Part shown: positions 21,787 to 33,074 of the stretch, in pieces
How positions within the stretch are numbered: the first letter of the stretch is position 1
Layout: each line of letters starts with the position of its first letter
From: Larix kaempferi
Taxonomy: Eukaryota; Streptophyta; Pinopsida; Pinales; Pinaceae
Direction of reading: 5' to 3'
Assembly: GCA_027924585.1 (NCBI GenBank)
Contig: BSBM01000179.1
Coordinates: 10,950,501-11,014,500 of the forward strand
Length of the DNA: 64,000 bases
Position numbers and translations under genes: made by a program
Notes under the pieces: generated by a model
What the model saw: only the letters and a program-made list of their open reading frames with translations
What the model was told of the DNA's origin: nothing
The model's database searches: none

Positions 21787-22074
21787 AAGGTATTTCTCGA
21801 CACAGATTTGCTAGATAAGTCTTTTTCTCGGGATCATCGTCATCGATGCATTGTCATCATCATCGTCACTGCTGCTGCTATCTCAACCAATCTCTGACTC
21901 TACTAGTCATAGGAAGTTCTACAGAGCCAGTCCTTTTTCATACTGGATGTAGGCCCGCCACCTGTAGGTCTTCATCATCACTGGCCATACTGTGGAAATC
22001 TTAGGACTTATTACATGTGTCACAAAACCTTAAAAGAGTCTCTTGACTAGCAAGAACTCTAAAGAGCATCTGAG

Positions 22075-22720
22075 GCCTTTTTCATCCTGTCCAGTTCTCC
22101 AAGACTTATTGCATGTGACCCCACCACAAAACCTCGAAAGAGAATCCCAGGACTGATTACGAGCACAAGGCTCAACCTATCGGATCTCCCAGGGCACAAA
22201 TTACATGTGGTCACCACAAAACCTCGAAAGAGAATCCCAGGACTGATTACGAGCACAAGGCTCAACCTATCGGATCTCCTAGGGCACAAATTACATTTGG
22301 TCACCACAAAACCTCGAAAGAGCATCCCAGGACTGATTACGAGCACAAGGCTCAACCTATCGGATCTCCCAGGGCACAAATTACATGTGGTTATGGAAAA
22401 ACCTCGAAAGAGCATCCCAGGACTGATTACGAGCCAATGGCTCAACCTATCGGATCTCCCAGGGCACAAATTACATGCCATAGCAGAAAACCTCAAAAGA
22501 GCATCTGCTAGATATCCCAGGGCACAAATTACATGCCATAGGAAAAACCTCGAAAGACTATCTGCAGATCTCCTAGGGCACAAATTATATGTCCTCCCAA
22601 GCAAAACCTCGAAAGAGCATTTTCCAGATGTCTCAGGGTACGAATTACATGCCATAGGCAAAACCTGGAAAGACCATGTGCAAATCTCCCAGGGCACAAA
22701 TTACATGCTTATCTGCACAA
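22075..22720 (-). repeat. 90-bp tandem array in D 3' region
   Basis: About five near-identical units of 90 bp (AAACCTCGAAAGAG...CCCAGGACTGATTACGAGC...CTATCGGATCTCC...GGGCACAAATTACATG), then shorter units of about 55-70 bp that have lost the central part. Unit starts fall near 22131, 22221, 22311, 22401, 22490, 22546, 22610 and 22664. Element E contains one copy of the same unit at 37466-37530. Open frames on both strands across the array are artefacts of the repeat length being a multiple of three. Confidence 0.9.
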
Positions 22721-22737
22721 CCTGTTCCACGGCTACA

Positions 22738-23255
22738 GAGTATCAACCTGATACTCACCATACATCATCCTGATGTACACATGATCATCCTAATCATCAT
22801 CACTGCAACATCCTGAAGCTCGTCATCCATGATCATCCTGATCATACAATGCATCTACCTGATGCATACCAAGTATCTACCCGATACATATCATCATACA
22901 TGATCCACCTAATCATACAGTGTATCCCCCTTATACAAATACAAATACATGATACATATCACCATACATGATCCACCTGATCATACAATGTATCCACCTG
23001 ATACATATACAGATACATGGTCCAAGCATCCAACATGATGCTTATACAAAATACATACACATGATCCAACCGATCATATCCAGCATCCAACATGATGCAT
23101 ACATACATACATAAAAATGATCCAACTGATCATATCCAGCATCCAACATGATGCGTACATACATATACAAAAAATGATCCAACTGATCATATCCAGCATC
23201 TAACATGATGCATACATACATACATAAAAATGATCCAATTGATCATATCCAAGCA
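22738..23255 (-). repeat. Array of short hairpins with covarying arms in D
   Basis: At least ten perfect inverted repeats in about 370 bp. Each has the form arm-ATC, a 5-6 nt spacer such as AACCT, ATCCT, CACCT or CAACAT, then GAT-arm. Examples: GAGTATC/GATACTC at 22738-22756, TACATC/GATGTA at 22761-22777, ATGATC/GATCAT at 22829-22845, ATGCATC/GATGCAT at 22849-22867, TGTATC/GATACA at 22989-23005, AGCATC/GATGCT at 23025-23042. The outer arm bases change from unit to unit and stay complementary. The last part (23025-23250) is a tandem of a larger unit containing two hairpins. E has the same class at 37567-37601 and 38296-38427. Confidence 0.85.
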
Positions 23256-23479
23256 GAAACCATAACATCATCCTGATGCTCGTCATCCAACACTTACATC
23301 CACAGCCATGTGAAGGATCGTCCTTCCAACATTCTTGGAATGGCTTCAGTAAATGTGTCCATCACTTCTTCCTCGAAGTGTCCTCGATCTGAAGAACTCC
23401 AAGCCTCTCTCTGAAGTACTCGAACTTCACCCTAGCTAGTGGATTCATCAACACATCTGCAATCTACTCGTTTGTCGCA

Positions 23480-25094
23480 ACATATAGGAGCTTCATAGCT
23501 CCTCTCTGCACCATATCCCTAATATAGTGATATTTGATCTCTATGTGTTTCGACCTGTCATGAAACACTAGGTTCTCAGACAGCTTCACACAACACTGGT
23601 TATCACAAAAGATACTAGTATCTTCCATAGCCATACTGCCTCACAACTAGCTGAACAGGCTGCAACATGCTCTGCCTCAACTGTACTCAGTGCTCTGCAG
23701 GACTGCTTCCTACTAAACCAAGAGATCACACCTGATCCCATACTGAAGCAGCACCTAGATGTGCTATTCCTATCTGCAACACTGCCAGCCCAATCTGAAT
23801 CAACATAACCCTGCAGGTTAAACTTTTGATTCACCTCATACTTGAGCCCATAATCCACTGTACCCTTCAGGTACCTCAGAACATGCTTTACAGCAACCAG
23901 ATGAACACTCCTCGGATCTGTTAGGAACTGACTCAATGTGTTCACTGCAAAGCAAATATCTGGTCTCATGTTCGTCAGGTACATCAAGGACCCAATCATT
24001 TGACAGTACATAGAGACATCAACCGGCTCAGATGAAGCATCACATAGAAGCTTCAGATTCGATGCCATAGGTGTGGCCATGGCCTTGCAATCCATCATCC
24101 CGAATCTCTTCAGGATATCTACTGTGTATTTCCCTTGACCAAGGAAAATCCCACCTGCACTCTGCCACACCTCCATACCTAGGAAATAATGCATCATTCC
24201 CAAATCTTTCATATCGAACTCAGCAGCAAGCTTCCTCTTCGTATCTGCAATCAATCTGTCATCTCCTGTTACAAATAAGTCATCCACATACAGGATTAGA
24301 ATCACGGGATTCCCTTCCTCAACCTTGTAATAAAGGTTGGAATCCGCTTTACTCTTGGTAAATCCCAAACTAGATAGGAAACTGTCCATCCTACCATACC
24401 AAGTTCTGGGAGCTTGTTTCAAGCCATACAAAGCTTTCTTCAATCTGCACACATATGACTCCCTGTCGTGTATTTCAAAACCGAGTGGCTGCTCCACATA
24501 TACTTCCTCTTCAACTACACCATTCAAGAAAGCAGTCTTGACATCCATCTAGTGTATTTTCCATTTCATAGCTGCAGCCAGGGAAAGTACTGTTCTGATG
24601 GAAGTATACCTGGCTACAAGTGCAAAAGTTTCTTCATAATCTATTCCCTCTTTCTGAGAGAAGCCACGAGCTACGAATCCTGCCTTGTATTTCTCTACAC
24701 TGCCATCTGCAGCATGCTTGATTTTGTAAATCCATTTGGAAGTCACAACAGACTTCTCTTTAGGTTTTGGGGCAACATCCCAAATATCATTCTTCATTAT
24801 TGATTGGTATTCCTCAACCATGGCATCCTTCCATTCTTTCTTTTCCGCTGCTTCTTCATAACTAGAAGGCTCTTTGTTCATAATGTCACAAAGTAAAGCA
24901 ATATAGCTGGTATGTGATCTGGTTCTCTTCTTTGCTCTATCTTCTTCTTCTGGAATGCCAAATCTTTTTGCATCTTGAATGAGCTCTCTAGCCCATGCAG
25001 GTTTCCTCTTGTGAGAGTTATCCTCACGGGGTGGATTTACAGGTTCTTGTGGATCTTCAAACTCACGAACAACTTCTGGAACTGCTTCAATCAT
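23480..25094 (-). pseudogene. Reverse transcriptase and RNase H of element D
   Basis: Copia RT: WKDAMVEEYQSIMKN, then SKWIYKIKHAADGSVEKYKA and ARGFSQKEGIDYEETFA. After a TAG in place of Gln at 24549-24551 comes [22 protein letters not shown] and [10 protein letters not shown] (YVDD intact). RNase H follows with [10 protein letters not shown], but [10 protein letters not shown] has His after the usual Glu. A deletion of about 37 bp near 23625, judged against element E, shifts the frame and removes the normal end of RNase H, whose CDNQ region is recognisable just beyond it. Confidence 0.88.
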
Positions 25095-25099
25095 AGTAG

Positions 25100-26570
25100 T
25101 GTCTTGAAATCTAGTTTCCTTAGGTTCTTCATAAACTTCGATAGGTGCCTTCCTTGATTTGATGAATGCTGAGTTTTCATCAAATGTTACATCCCTGCTG
25201 ACATCAATCTTATTGAACCCTGGAAAGTATATTCTGTAAGCCTTTAATCTTTCACTGTAACCCGCAAAGATACCCTTCTTTCCTGAAGGATCTAGTTTAT
25301 TCCTCTTTTCCTTTGGGACATGAGTGTATACTGGACAACCAAATATTTTGAGATGGCTGACTTTAGGTTTCTTACCAGGAAAGACTTTTTCTGGTGTCTT
25401 GTTGTCCTATATCTTGTGGGGTGTTCTGTTCTGCACATATACAGCTGTTCTAGCTGCTTTTGCCCATAGATGCATAGGTAGATCCTGGTCATGCAGCATT
25501 GCCCTTGCTGCTTCCATGACAGTTATGTTCTTCCTTTTTGAAACTCCATTTTGTTGAGGATTATAAGGAGCAGTCAACTCCCTCTTAATCCCTGAATCAC
25601 TACAAAGCTTCTTGAAGTCACCTAAGGTGAATTCTCCACCATTGTCGGATCTGAATGTTTTGATCTTCTTGTCAGTTTGATTCTCCATCAAGGTTTTGAA
25701 TTCCTTGAACTTATCAAACACCTCATCTTTGTTCTTCAAGAAGTATACCCAAGTCTTCCTGGAGAAGTCATCAATAAATGAGACATAGTAAACATACCCA
25801 CTCAGAGAACTGGATGACATAGGACCACATACATCTGAGTGGATGATTTCTAGGATGTCTTTTTCCTTGCTTTCACTGCTTGGGAAAGCCTTCTTAATGT
25901 TCTTACCTTTTGCACATCCTTTGCAAACACCTTCATGTTTGGTCTTGATTTAAGGAAGACCCTCTACATCCTTGCTTGCAATTGGAAGTGCTCTATAGTG
26001 CATATGAGCAAGTCTTCTATTCCAAAGTTCACTTGGCTCCATGGATTCATGTACCATGGCATGTTCAGGTTGTCCCTTCAATTTATACAAACCTCCCTCT
26101 TGCTCTCCAATCACTACTGCATCATCTATGTTCTTTCCCTTTGGCCACATTAGGACTTGACCATCCACAAATGCAACCCTCATACCTTTTGCATCCAATG
26201 CAGAGATGGAGAGTAAGTTCTTCTTGAGCCTAGGTACATAAAGGACTTCTTTCATCTTGAAAGATTTTCCAGAATCTAGGTTGTAGGAGGCTTCACCACT
26301 TCCTTTGATTGGGTATTGATAATCATCCCCAAGTTTCACCTTATGGGGTGATTCATGTTCAGATAGATTCACAAAATATTCCTTAAACCCAATCATGTGT
26401 TTGGAAGCCCCACTGTCAATCAACCAATCATTACAACCATGGGAGATAGTACCTGTGAGAGTAGAAATAAGAACATATTCTTCTTCACTTGATGAGTCAT
26501 CATCACTATTACTTTCTGCCCTAGCCTTCTTCTTTGGGGGTTCATCATCTTCGGTAGCATGAGCATGATA
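25100..26570 (-). pseudogene. Protease and integrase of element D
   Basis: Protease motif LIDSGASKHMIG near 26405. The GAG-pre-integrase region is LWNRRLAHMHYRAL near 26000. The integrase core has HSDVCGPM near 25840 (first Asp), FIDDFSRKTWVYFLKN, FRSDNGGEF (second Asp) and PQQNGVSKRKN, where the catalytic Glu is Lys (GAA to AAA). Stops near 25950 and 25404. All pieces share one frame. The Glu-to-Lys change should make integration impossible. Confidence 0.86.
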
Positions 26571-27357
26571 TCTTCTTTTTATTGAAGTTGTTGTTGTTTT
26601 CTTTCTTCTTCTTGGGACAATCTGAAGCAAAGTGTCCCTTCTCATTGCAATTGAAGCATCTGAGATCTTTCTTATCTTTATGATAATGGTGGTGAGAGGA
26701 TATTCTGTTATGAGATGATTCCTTCTTGGACTTGCCTTTCCTAGCATGTGCTGTGAGAGCTTGATCTTCATTTCCCATCTTTTCTTCTCGGGCAACAAGC
26801 CTAGCTTCTTCTTGAGAGCATTCTTCCTGCAATCTATTGAAGGAGATCAACTTCTTCCTTGCACAAATTCCTTGAATGAAGGAATCCCATGACCTGGGTA
26901 GGCCATTTAGAGTGGTCATCACCACTTCACAATTCTCCACCATTTCATCCACTGCTTCTAGTTGTTCCTTGATCTGGGAGACCCTTGAAAAATAAGATTG
27001 AATGGTTTCTCCATTCTAAAACTTTACTCCTTTCAATTGGTTCCGCAGGGTCATCTTTCGATTTATGTTCTTCTCTTCAAATAGCTTGGTCAAATAGTCA
27101 AACATCTCCTTGGGTGTCTTTAGAGAGGACACATGGGGTATGAGATGATGTTTAATGGAATCAGCAATGATTCTATTTTCCTTGACCAAGTTATTCTTAT
27201 GCAATACCTTGGCCTCTTCATCCTTTGGGATAGGGATGTCTTCTTTCACATATGAGTCCAACTCATTCTCTTCCAGGATTAACCCAATCCTATACTTCCA
27301 AGCTTGGAAGTTATCATCTCCTTCAAGCTTATCCTCAAGCTTGGTGTGGTGAGACAT
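26545..27357 (-). pseudogene. Gag of element D
   Basis: It starts MSHHTKLEDKLEGDDNFQAW at 27357, the usual Copia Gag opening. The conserved capsid part continues (IRMTLRNQLKGVKF region, then a stop near 27016). The knuckle CFNCNEKGHFASDC (C-X2-C-X4-H-X4-C) lies near 26615-26660. The frame is lost in a T-rich run near 26570-26600, where the downstream pol frame takes over. Confidence 0.86.
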
Positions 27358-27919
27358 CTTAAAGAGTACTTCAAATGGAAATAGAAAAGATTTAGATCTT
27401 ACTACTTGAAATGCTGAAAACTGGATCTGGTCCCGGATTAGGGTTTGTCGGAAAAACCCTAAAAATTCAAAATGTGAATTTCAATTTTCTGAAAGGATAG
27501 AAAGATGTGCCTTGATGAGCTGATCATCCTGGTGTATTCAGAATTTGAGATCAGAAAAGCTTTACCCTTCAGATTTTCCTTTTTGTCCTCCCGGGTTCAC
27601 TTTGGAGAACCCTGAATTACGGTTTGAGTTTCCCAAAGATCTACCCAACCAAAAATCTCGTTCCAAAGCTCTAAACTTTGATTTTTGCAAGGAGCTTGCA
27701 GCTATGTATTCAGATTGCAGAACTTCCTATTTGTGTGGAAACCCTAATTTTTAGGGCCAAATCTGAAAATGCTTGGAATTGAATTATGATTGGACAGATA
27801 GATGCGCCTTGATGAGTAGAGTCAATCTACTATACTGCTTTTCCAAAATCTGTGGAGAGAAACCCAATAAACAAGAATCTCAAGTTTTCGTCACTGCAAA
27901 ATGTCTTCTTCTCAGGTTA
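27358..27919 (-). other. 5' untranslated region of element D
   Basis: About 560 bp between PBS and Gag. It contains AGGGTTT/AAACCCT-type short motifs. The first part (27430-27550) is clearly similar to E's leader at 41685-41790. The 69-codon ORF at 27545 is on the other strand and unsupported. Confidence 0.75.
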
Positions 27920-27931
27920 GCTCTGATACCA
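27920..27931 (-). other. Primer binding site of element D
   Basis: TGGTATCAGAGC on the minus strand, immediately inside the 5' LTR. This is the classic site for the initiator methionine tRNA used by Copia elements. Confidence 0.92.
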
Positions 27932-28486
27932 TGTTAAATTTTGAGCATTAATTCACAATACTCTAGGATATTTGCTGAGAGAATAACATATACAGTATAT
28001 CAATGCATGACAAACACAATAAGCATGACAATCATCACAAGAATCAAAAGCATGAGAGACAAGAGACACAGAGTTTCCGTGGGGAAAACACTAAGGTGAA
28101 AAACCCCACAACTTCCTCAGAGATAGAGAGAGCAATGGCTCAACCAAAGTACAACCAAAATACACTGAGATAGTCTCCTAGTAGCAGATGATCCTCCTCC
28201 TTACTGAGATAGAGATCACATGATCTCTATTTATACTAATCTGTTTGCCCAGTGACCCTATGGGGCCGACTTGTCTAGCTAGGTACATTCACATTATAAT
28301 ATATATTTCAGGGCCGACCCCATGCATGGTGGTCTAATAACCCATCGGCAAGTACACACACTTGCGACACTTGTCAATCCACATGAAAACACTTCCTTAT
28401 AAAGGAATGACAGATCTCTTATAAGGGTACAATAAATATATATAAAATACATAGATGAAATACATTCTGAAGTTACATATACATCA
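27932..28486 (-). repeat. Element D 5' LTR
   Basis: 555 bp, plus strand TGTTAAATTTTGAG to ACATACATCA-type end at 28486, followed by TSD ACAAC. Colinear with 21169-21770 apart from the 47-bp difference. Confidence 0.93.
28224..28235 (-). promoter_or_regulatory. TATA box in D 5' LTR
   Basis: Minus strand TATAAATAGAGA, within the 5' LTR and kept in the 3' LTR (21506-21517). E's LTRs have the same box at 43123-43133 and 36841-36852. It is a good match to the plant TATA consensus and likely drives element transcription. Confidence 0.7.
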
Positions 28487-28960
28487 ACAACAGCACTACC
28501 AAGTCCACCACTCCTACCTCCACTGAAGAGGTGAATTATGTGCAATCAACTTCATCTCAAAATTTCGGTGGTAAGAAGAAAAACAAAGGGAAACCTAAGA
28601 AATCTTCTAACCAGTAGGAGCCCAAGCCCACTCCCGAAGACACCAAATAGAAGAGAAAGTTGAAGTATCCATGTTTGTTGTGCGGTGGAGACCATTTCTC
28701 AAAAGAATGTCCCCACCAAGACGCAGTTCAGAAGTTTCTCAAAGGAAACTCTACTACCGCAATTCTCAACGATCCCTTCCCCATTCAGAACCAACAGCTG
28801 ATCGCACAAACCTCTCCTTCCTAGGGAGAGGCATCCTCCACCGTGCATGTTCTCATGATGCGTAGTGAGACCGTCAACTTGAACACACGTTCCCGTTCAT
28901 ATGACTCCATCCCTCAGAAGGAACCCGTTGGAAGTAATGCTGAAAAAGATTCCACTTCTA
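28487..28960 (+). pseudogene. Gag C-terminus of element B with CCHC zinc knuckle
   Basis: It continues Gag after element D (TSD ACAAC at 28487-28491). It is rich in Lys and Ser (GKKKNKGKPKKSS). Near 28668-28715 is the nucleocapsid knuckle CLLCGGDHFSKEC, with spacing C-X2-C-X3-H-X4-C in place of the usual X4 before His. A has the same spacing (CLLCGDDHFSKEC). The knuckle would bind element RNA. Two in-frame stops flank it (after SSNQ and before KRKLKYP). Confidence 0.8.
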
Positions 28961-30102
28961 TTCTCGACATCACCGTACCGCACGCTTCTCTCACCAGAGA
29001 AGCCTTCGTTAGAGTCAGTATTGTGTCCACCCAAGACAACGATTCGAAGAGCCGTCTTCAATCCCAATGCTCGGGAAGCTCAAAACTACAATATTGTAGA
29101 GGACCTAGCACAAGCTCCTTGTGCTATGTCAATGCTCGAGATCTTGCAGAACTACCCTAACCAACACAAGACTCTCCACTCTGCCATCGGCATAGTTGAT
29201 CCAGATTCTTCTAATACCATCATGTTCCGGCTGGAGTACTTTAAGCCAAGGCTTTCCCATCAGTTGGCATTTCAAGTTGCCACAAACGTTGCTGGGAATA
29301 CAATCCATTGTACCGTCTTCGACGAAGGTGCCTCTACCTCGGTCATGTCAATTTCGTGTTGGAGAGCCATCATCTCTCCTGAGCTGAACTGTTCTCCCAC
29401 CACCATGAAAGCATTCGACGGATGTGGCTTTCAACCTCATGGGCTATTACAAGCCTTAGCAGTCGAGTTGGGGGGTAAGACCGCAAACATTAACCTGGAA
29501 GTGGTCGTTGCATTGTTAGATTATAATATTCTACTTGGTCGTAATTGGTTTTACACCATGACTGCAGTCACATCATCTGTCTTCTACATAGTACAATTCC
29601 CCCACCAAGGCCGAATTTTCACTGTCGACCAACTGGATTTCTGTACACCTGACACCGCTACTCATCTGGGTGACCATTACTTGGACAATCTTCGCAGCTA
29701 TATGAGAGCGTGGGGGTCAGCCTCATAAAGGACTCATCCCTTATGGGTGTCTTTCCAAGCTCGGACCCCCCTAATCATGTTTCCACGGTGAACATGATCT
29801 CCTCCAGGACTTCATCTATCCCCAACTCTATTGATCAATGGCTTGTACCTGATGAAGCCACTACACACCTGATTGGAGACACCATGTCTCTTTCACCCAC
29901 CGAACTCACTTATGAGGCTATCCAGTCAGCATCTGAGGACCACTTAGCTGTGGCCTCCACATCCTATTCTCTACAGCGGACATCATCCCTACCCGATCCT
30001 CTACTCCGGACTTTCCATTCTGACGAGTCCATTATGGAAATCATGAATGCAGATGACCCTCCGTGGTAAGACCTCCATCATCGATCGTCTTTCCTTCCCC
30101 CA
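28961..30102 (+). pseudogene. Aspartic protease region of element B
   Basis: The protease would cleave the Gag-Pol polyprotein. The active-site motif reads FDEGASTSVMS near 29320, where D-S/T-G-A is usual. A has LDEGASTFVMS, so Glu after the catalytic Asp is a family trait and not a chance change. The second conserved block, YNILLGRNWFY, is near 29523-29555. Upstream is an element-specific linker (EDLAQAPCAMSMLEIL) and downstream a roughly 200-codon spacer before RT. A frameshift lies near 29710. Confidence 0.8.
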
Positions 30103-31301
30103 TTGGATATTGTGGAGAATAGCATCACCACCATCTTTACACCGAATGTCCACCCTTGCACTCAGTCCCCGATACTCACATGTCAAACATATTCTAAAGG
30201 CAACTTGGCCAACATTGAACCTACCATTTCGGTCGACATATCGGTTACTCCTGGTGTAGTGGAACACATTCATTTAGGCCAAAAGTGTTCCCCTGAAGAG
30301 ATTACAATGTTCACGGCCTTGTTCAAGCAATTTTGAGACGTGTTTTCTTGGACCTACAAGGAGATGCCCAGGATAGACCCTACTATTGTTTCACACACGA
30401 TTCAAACCTATCCTGATGCTAAACCAGTCTGGCAAAAGTTGCGACCGGTACACCCTCGAAAGACTACGACAATCAAGGCAGAGATTGAAAAGCTCTTGAA
30501 GGTTGGTTTCATCTACCCTGTCCCACTCACTGAATGGGTCTCAAATGTCGTCCCTGTAGCTAAGAAGCAAGGTACCATTCGTGTCTGCATCAATTATCGG
30601 GATCTCAACAAGGCTTGTCCTAAGGACAATTACCCAACTACCTTTATCGACCAGATCATTGACAATTGTGCTGGAAGTGCATTTTCTCTTTTATGGATGG
30701 ATTTTCTAGTTACAACCAGATTGAGATCCACCCGACTGATCAACACAAGACAATTTTCATCTATCCTTGGGGTACGTTTTCTTATCGCAAACTCCCTTTT
30801 GGTCTCAAAAATGCTGGCGCCACATTCCAGCGGGCCATGTTGTATGCCTTTCACGATGTGAAGGAATTTGTGGAACCCTACTTGGACAATCTCCCTGCTC
30901 ATTCACAGCAGTGGCAGTACCACATCGATCATCTAACAGAGGTATTCCTCAGATGCAGGTGGTATAACATCCGCCTAAACCCTCGCAAGTGTATCTTCTA
31001 CGTCGATTCTGGACGCATCCTCAGTTTCATTGTATCGAAAGATGGGATTCACATTGATCCCTTGAAGGTGGAAGCCATTGTCGCTCTCCCACATCCCACT
31101 GACATCACGGAACTTCAAAGTTTGCAAGGGAAGGAAACTTACTTATGGCATTTTGTTTGTAATTTCGCGCAAAATACACAGGGTTACATGAGACTACTCA
31201 AGAAGAACGTCCCATTCATTTGGGATGAGCAAGCACAACAATCCTTCGACGGTCTCAAACATGCTATTACGCACGCCCCTGTGCTCCAACCACCCAATTA
31301 A
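30103..31301 (+). pseudogene. Reverse transcriptase of element B (inactive: YLDN)
   Basis: Ty3/gypsy RT copying the element RNA into DNA. In order: the pre-RT motif DVFSWTYKEMP, then WVSNVVPVAKKQGTIRVCI, YRDLNKACPKDNYP, FMDGFSSYNQIEI (first catalytic Asp), PFGLKNAGATFQRAM, and YLDNLPAHS near 30880. The last is the YxDD box with the second Asp changed to Asn, which should abolish polymerisation. A stop at 30334-30336 and a frameshift near 30690 also break it. Thumb and connection follow (RLNPRKCIFYV, HIDPLKVEAI). In element A this whole segment is deleted. Confidence 0.88.
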
Positions 31302-31304
31302 TAC

Positions 31305-31730
31305 AAGGATTATATCATTTATCTTGCCTCTTTTGCCACCACGATTGCCATGGTCTTGGTACAAGAAGAAAACAATGCCCAGGAACATGTGATATATTAC
31401 TTAAGTAAGGGTCTTATTAACACCGAAACTCATTACTCGCATTTTGAGAAACTCACTCTCGCAGCATTTATTGCCATCCAAAAGTTTCGAAATTACATAT
31501 TGCTTCACACCACCACCATCATCGCCGATTAGAACCCCATGTACCATGTTTTGACATGCCAAGTACTTGGGGGCAAGTATTCACGTTGGATCATGATACT
31601 GCAGGAATTTGATCTCTTATTCGAAAAGGCTAAGTCCACAAATTCTTTGGTGTTTGTCGAGCTGATCTGTTATCTTCCCTGGGATGATGTCGAATTTGAG
31701 CCCAATGATTCTCTTCCAGATGAAACATTG
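31305..31730 (+). pseudogene. Original gypsy RNase H (degenerate) of element B
   Basis: Located directly after RT, where Ty3/gypsy elements keep RNase H. Recognisable blocks are YLASFATTIAMVLVQ, HVIYYLSKGLINTETHYS and KLTLAAFIAIQKFRNYILLH. Acidic residues expected in an active RNase H are missing or replaced (YLASFATT where an Asp is usual). Established knowledge: Tat elements have a degenerate resident RNase H and a second, acquired one. An in-frame stop lies near 31530. Confidence 0.7.
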
Positions 31731-33014
31731 TTCCTCATCATCACGTCTGATCCGTGGTATGGAGATATTACTTTATATCTTCAAACCCAACATTTCATCC
31801 CCCAACTGTCTCTTGACGACCGCTGTAGAATATGCCACCATGCAAAGTATTACCCGATCATCAGTGATACCTTGTACCGTTTTGGTATCGATTCTATTCT
31901 TCGACATTGTCTCACTCATGAGGAGGCTGAACACGTCTTAAATGACTGTCACGCTGGGGCATGTGGTGGTCATCTCTCTGGGATGGCTACAACCCAGAAG
32001 ATACTTCGTGCCGGATATTATTGGCCGTCCACCTTTAAAGATTGTATTGAGGCCGTAAAAAAATGTCCTCCATGCCAACATTTTCAAATGAAAAAGCGCA
32101 CCCACGCAGCCCCGTTACACCCGGTTATTGCTGTTGGCCCCTTCGATAAATGGGATATTGACTTCATGGATTGTAAGCCTACCTCGGGCAGGGGGCATGG
32201 TTACCTCATAGTAGCCGTGTATTATTTTACAAAGTGGGCCGAGGCTATGCCTACATACACGGACAATGGAAAAACTATCGGACTCTTCATGTTCAATCAT
32301 GTTATAGCACGGTTCGGAGTTCCTCAAGCTATAGTTATCGACCATGGTTCTCACTTTCAGAACCACATGGTCGACGAATTGAGCACTAGATTGGGTTTTC
32401 TCCATGAAAACTCAACACCTTTCTACCCGCAGTCCAATGGACAAGTAGAGGCCATTAACAAGGTCTTGAAAACCATGATCCAATGCATGGTGGGTACACA
32501 CAAGTCTAATTGGCACAACATGCTCTTTTCCGCACTATGGGCTTATCGAACTTCCGTTAAGACCGCCATTGGATTTACCCCTTTCCAATTAGTTTATGGA
32601 TTGGAGGAAGTCCTACCAATAGAGTGCGATATTTCTTCCCTCAAACTCGCAGTCGAACTTCTCCCTAACAATACTGCTGAGGAAGAACACTTCCTCTACT
32701 TGGAAAAACTCGACGAGACTCACCATGATGCCTCTCTTTCCAACAAGGCACATAAGAAACGCATCAAAGTGCAATATGAAAAATTGTTAGAACCTCAAGT
32801 CTATGGCAAGGGTGATTTGGTCCTCACATATGACCAAAGACACGATAAGCTGGGGGCAGGAAAGTTTGAGTCCATGTGGCATGGACCCTACATAGTAAAG
32901 CATGTTTTGGTGAAGGGAGCCTATGAACTAAAAGACTACGATAGGATATATTTAGGTGAACCCCGCAATGGGATTTACCTAAAGAGGTACTATGCCTGCA
33001 TTTTTCATGCATAA
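31731..33014 (+). pseudogene. Integrase of element B (long intact frame)
   Basis: Inserts the cDNA into the genome. The open frame covers the zinc-binding part (RHCLTHEEAEHVLNDCHAG, then KKCPPCQ) and the core with a complete DDE triad: Asp in WDIDFMDC, Asp in VIDHGSHF and Glu in GQVEAINKVLK. The C-terminal domain has GDLVLTYD and WHGPYIVKHV and ends YLKRYYACIFHA with a stop at 33014. No chromodomain is seen. This is the best preserved part of B, but without RT the element cannot move by itself. Confidence 0.88.
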
Positions 33015-33074
33015 GTATGTTGTATATACTATACATGGCATGTGTGTTTTTGTGTGGTGTGACACTTTTGTTTA

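Larger units (their letters stand above)
21169..28486 (-). mobile_element. Element D: Ty1/copia element nested in B gag
   Basis: LTRs at 21169-21770 (3') and 27932-28486 (5'), TSD ACAAC at 21164-21168 and 28487-28491. PBS TGGTATCAGAGC (initiator Met tRNA type) at 27920-27931 and a purine tract next to the 3' LTR. The Copia order gag, protease, integrase, RT, RNase H runs on the minus strand from 27357 to about 23480. D is broken by a few stops, one frameshift and a roughly 37-bp deletion in RNase H. A 1.6-kb 3' region carries a tandem array and a hairpin array. LTR divergence is about 5-6% by eye. Confidence 0.94.

Noticed and set aside
22075-22720. CRISPR-like array
   Set aside because: Units are contiguous and near-identical without unique spacers, the genome is a plant, and no cas genes exist. 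It is an ordinary tandem array.
22059-22773. ORFs of 212 and 188 codons on opposite strands
   Set aside because: Both cover the 90-bp array of D, whose length is a multiple of three; no independent support.
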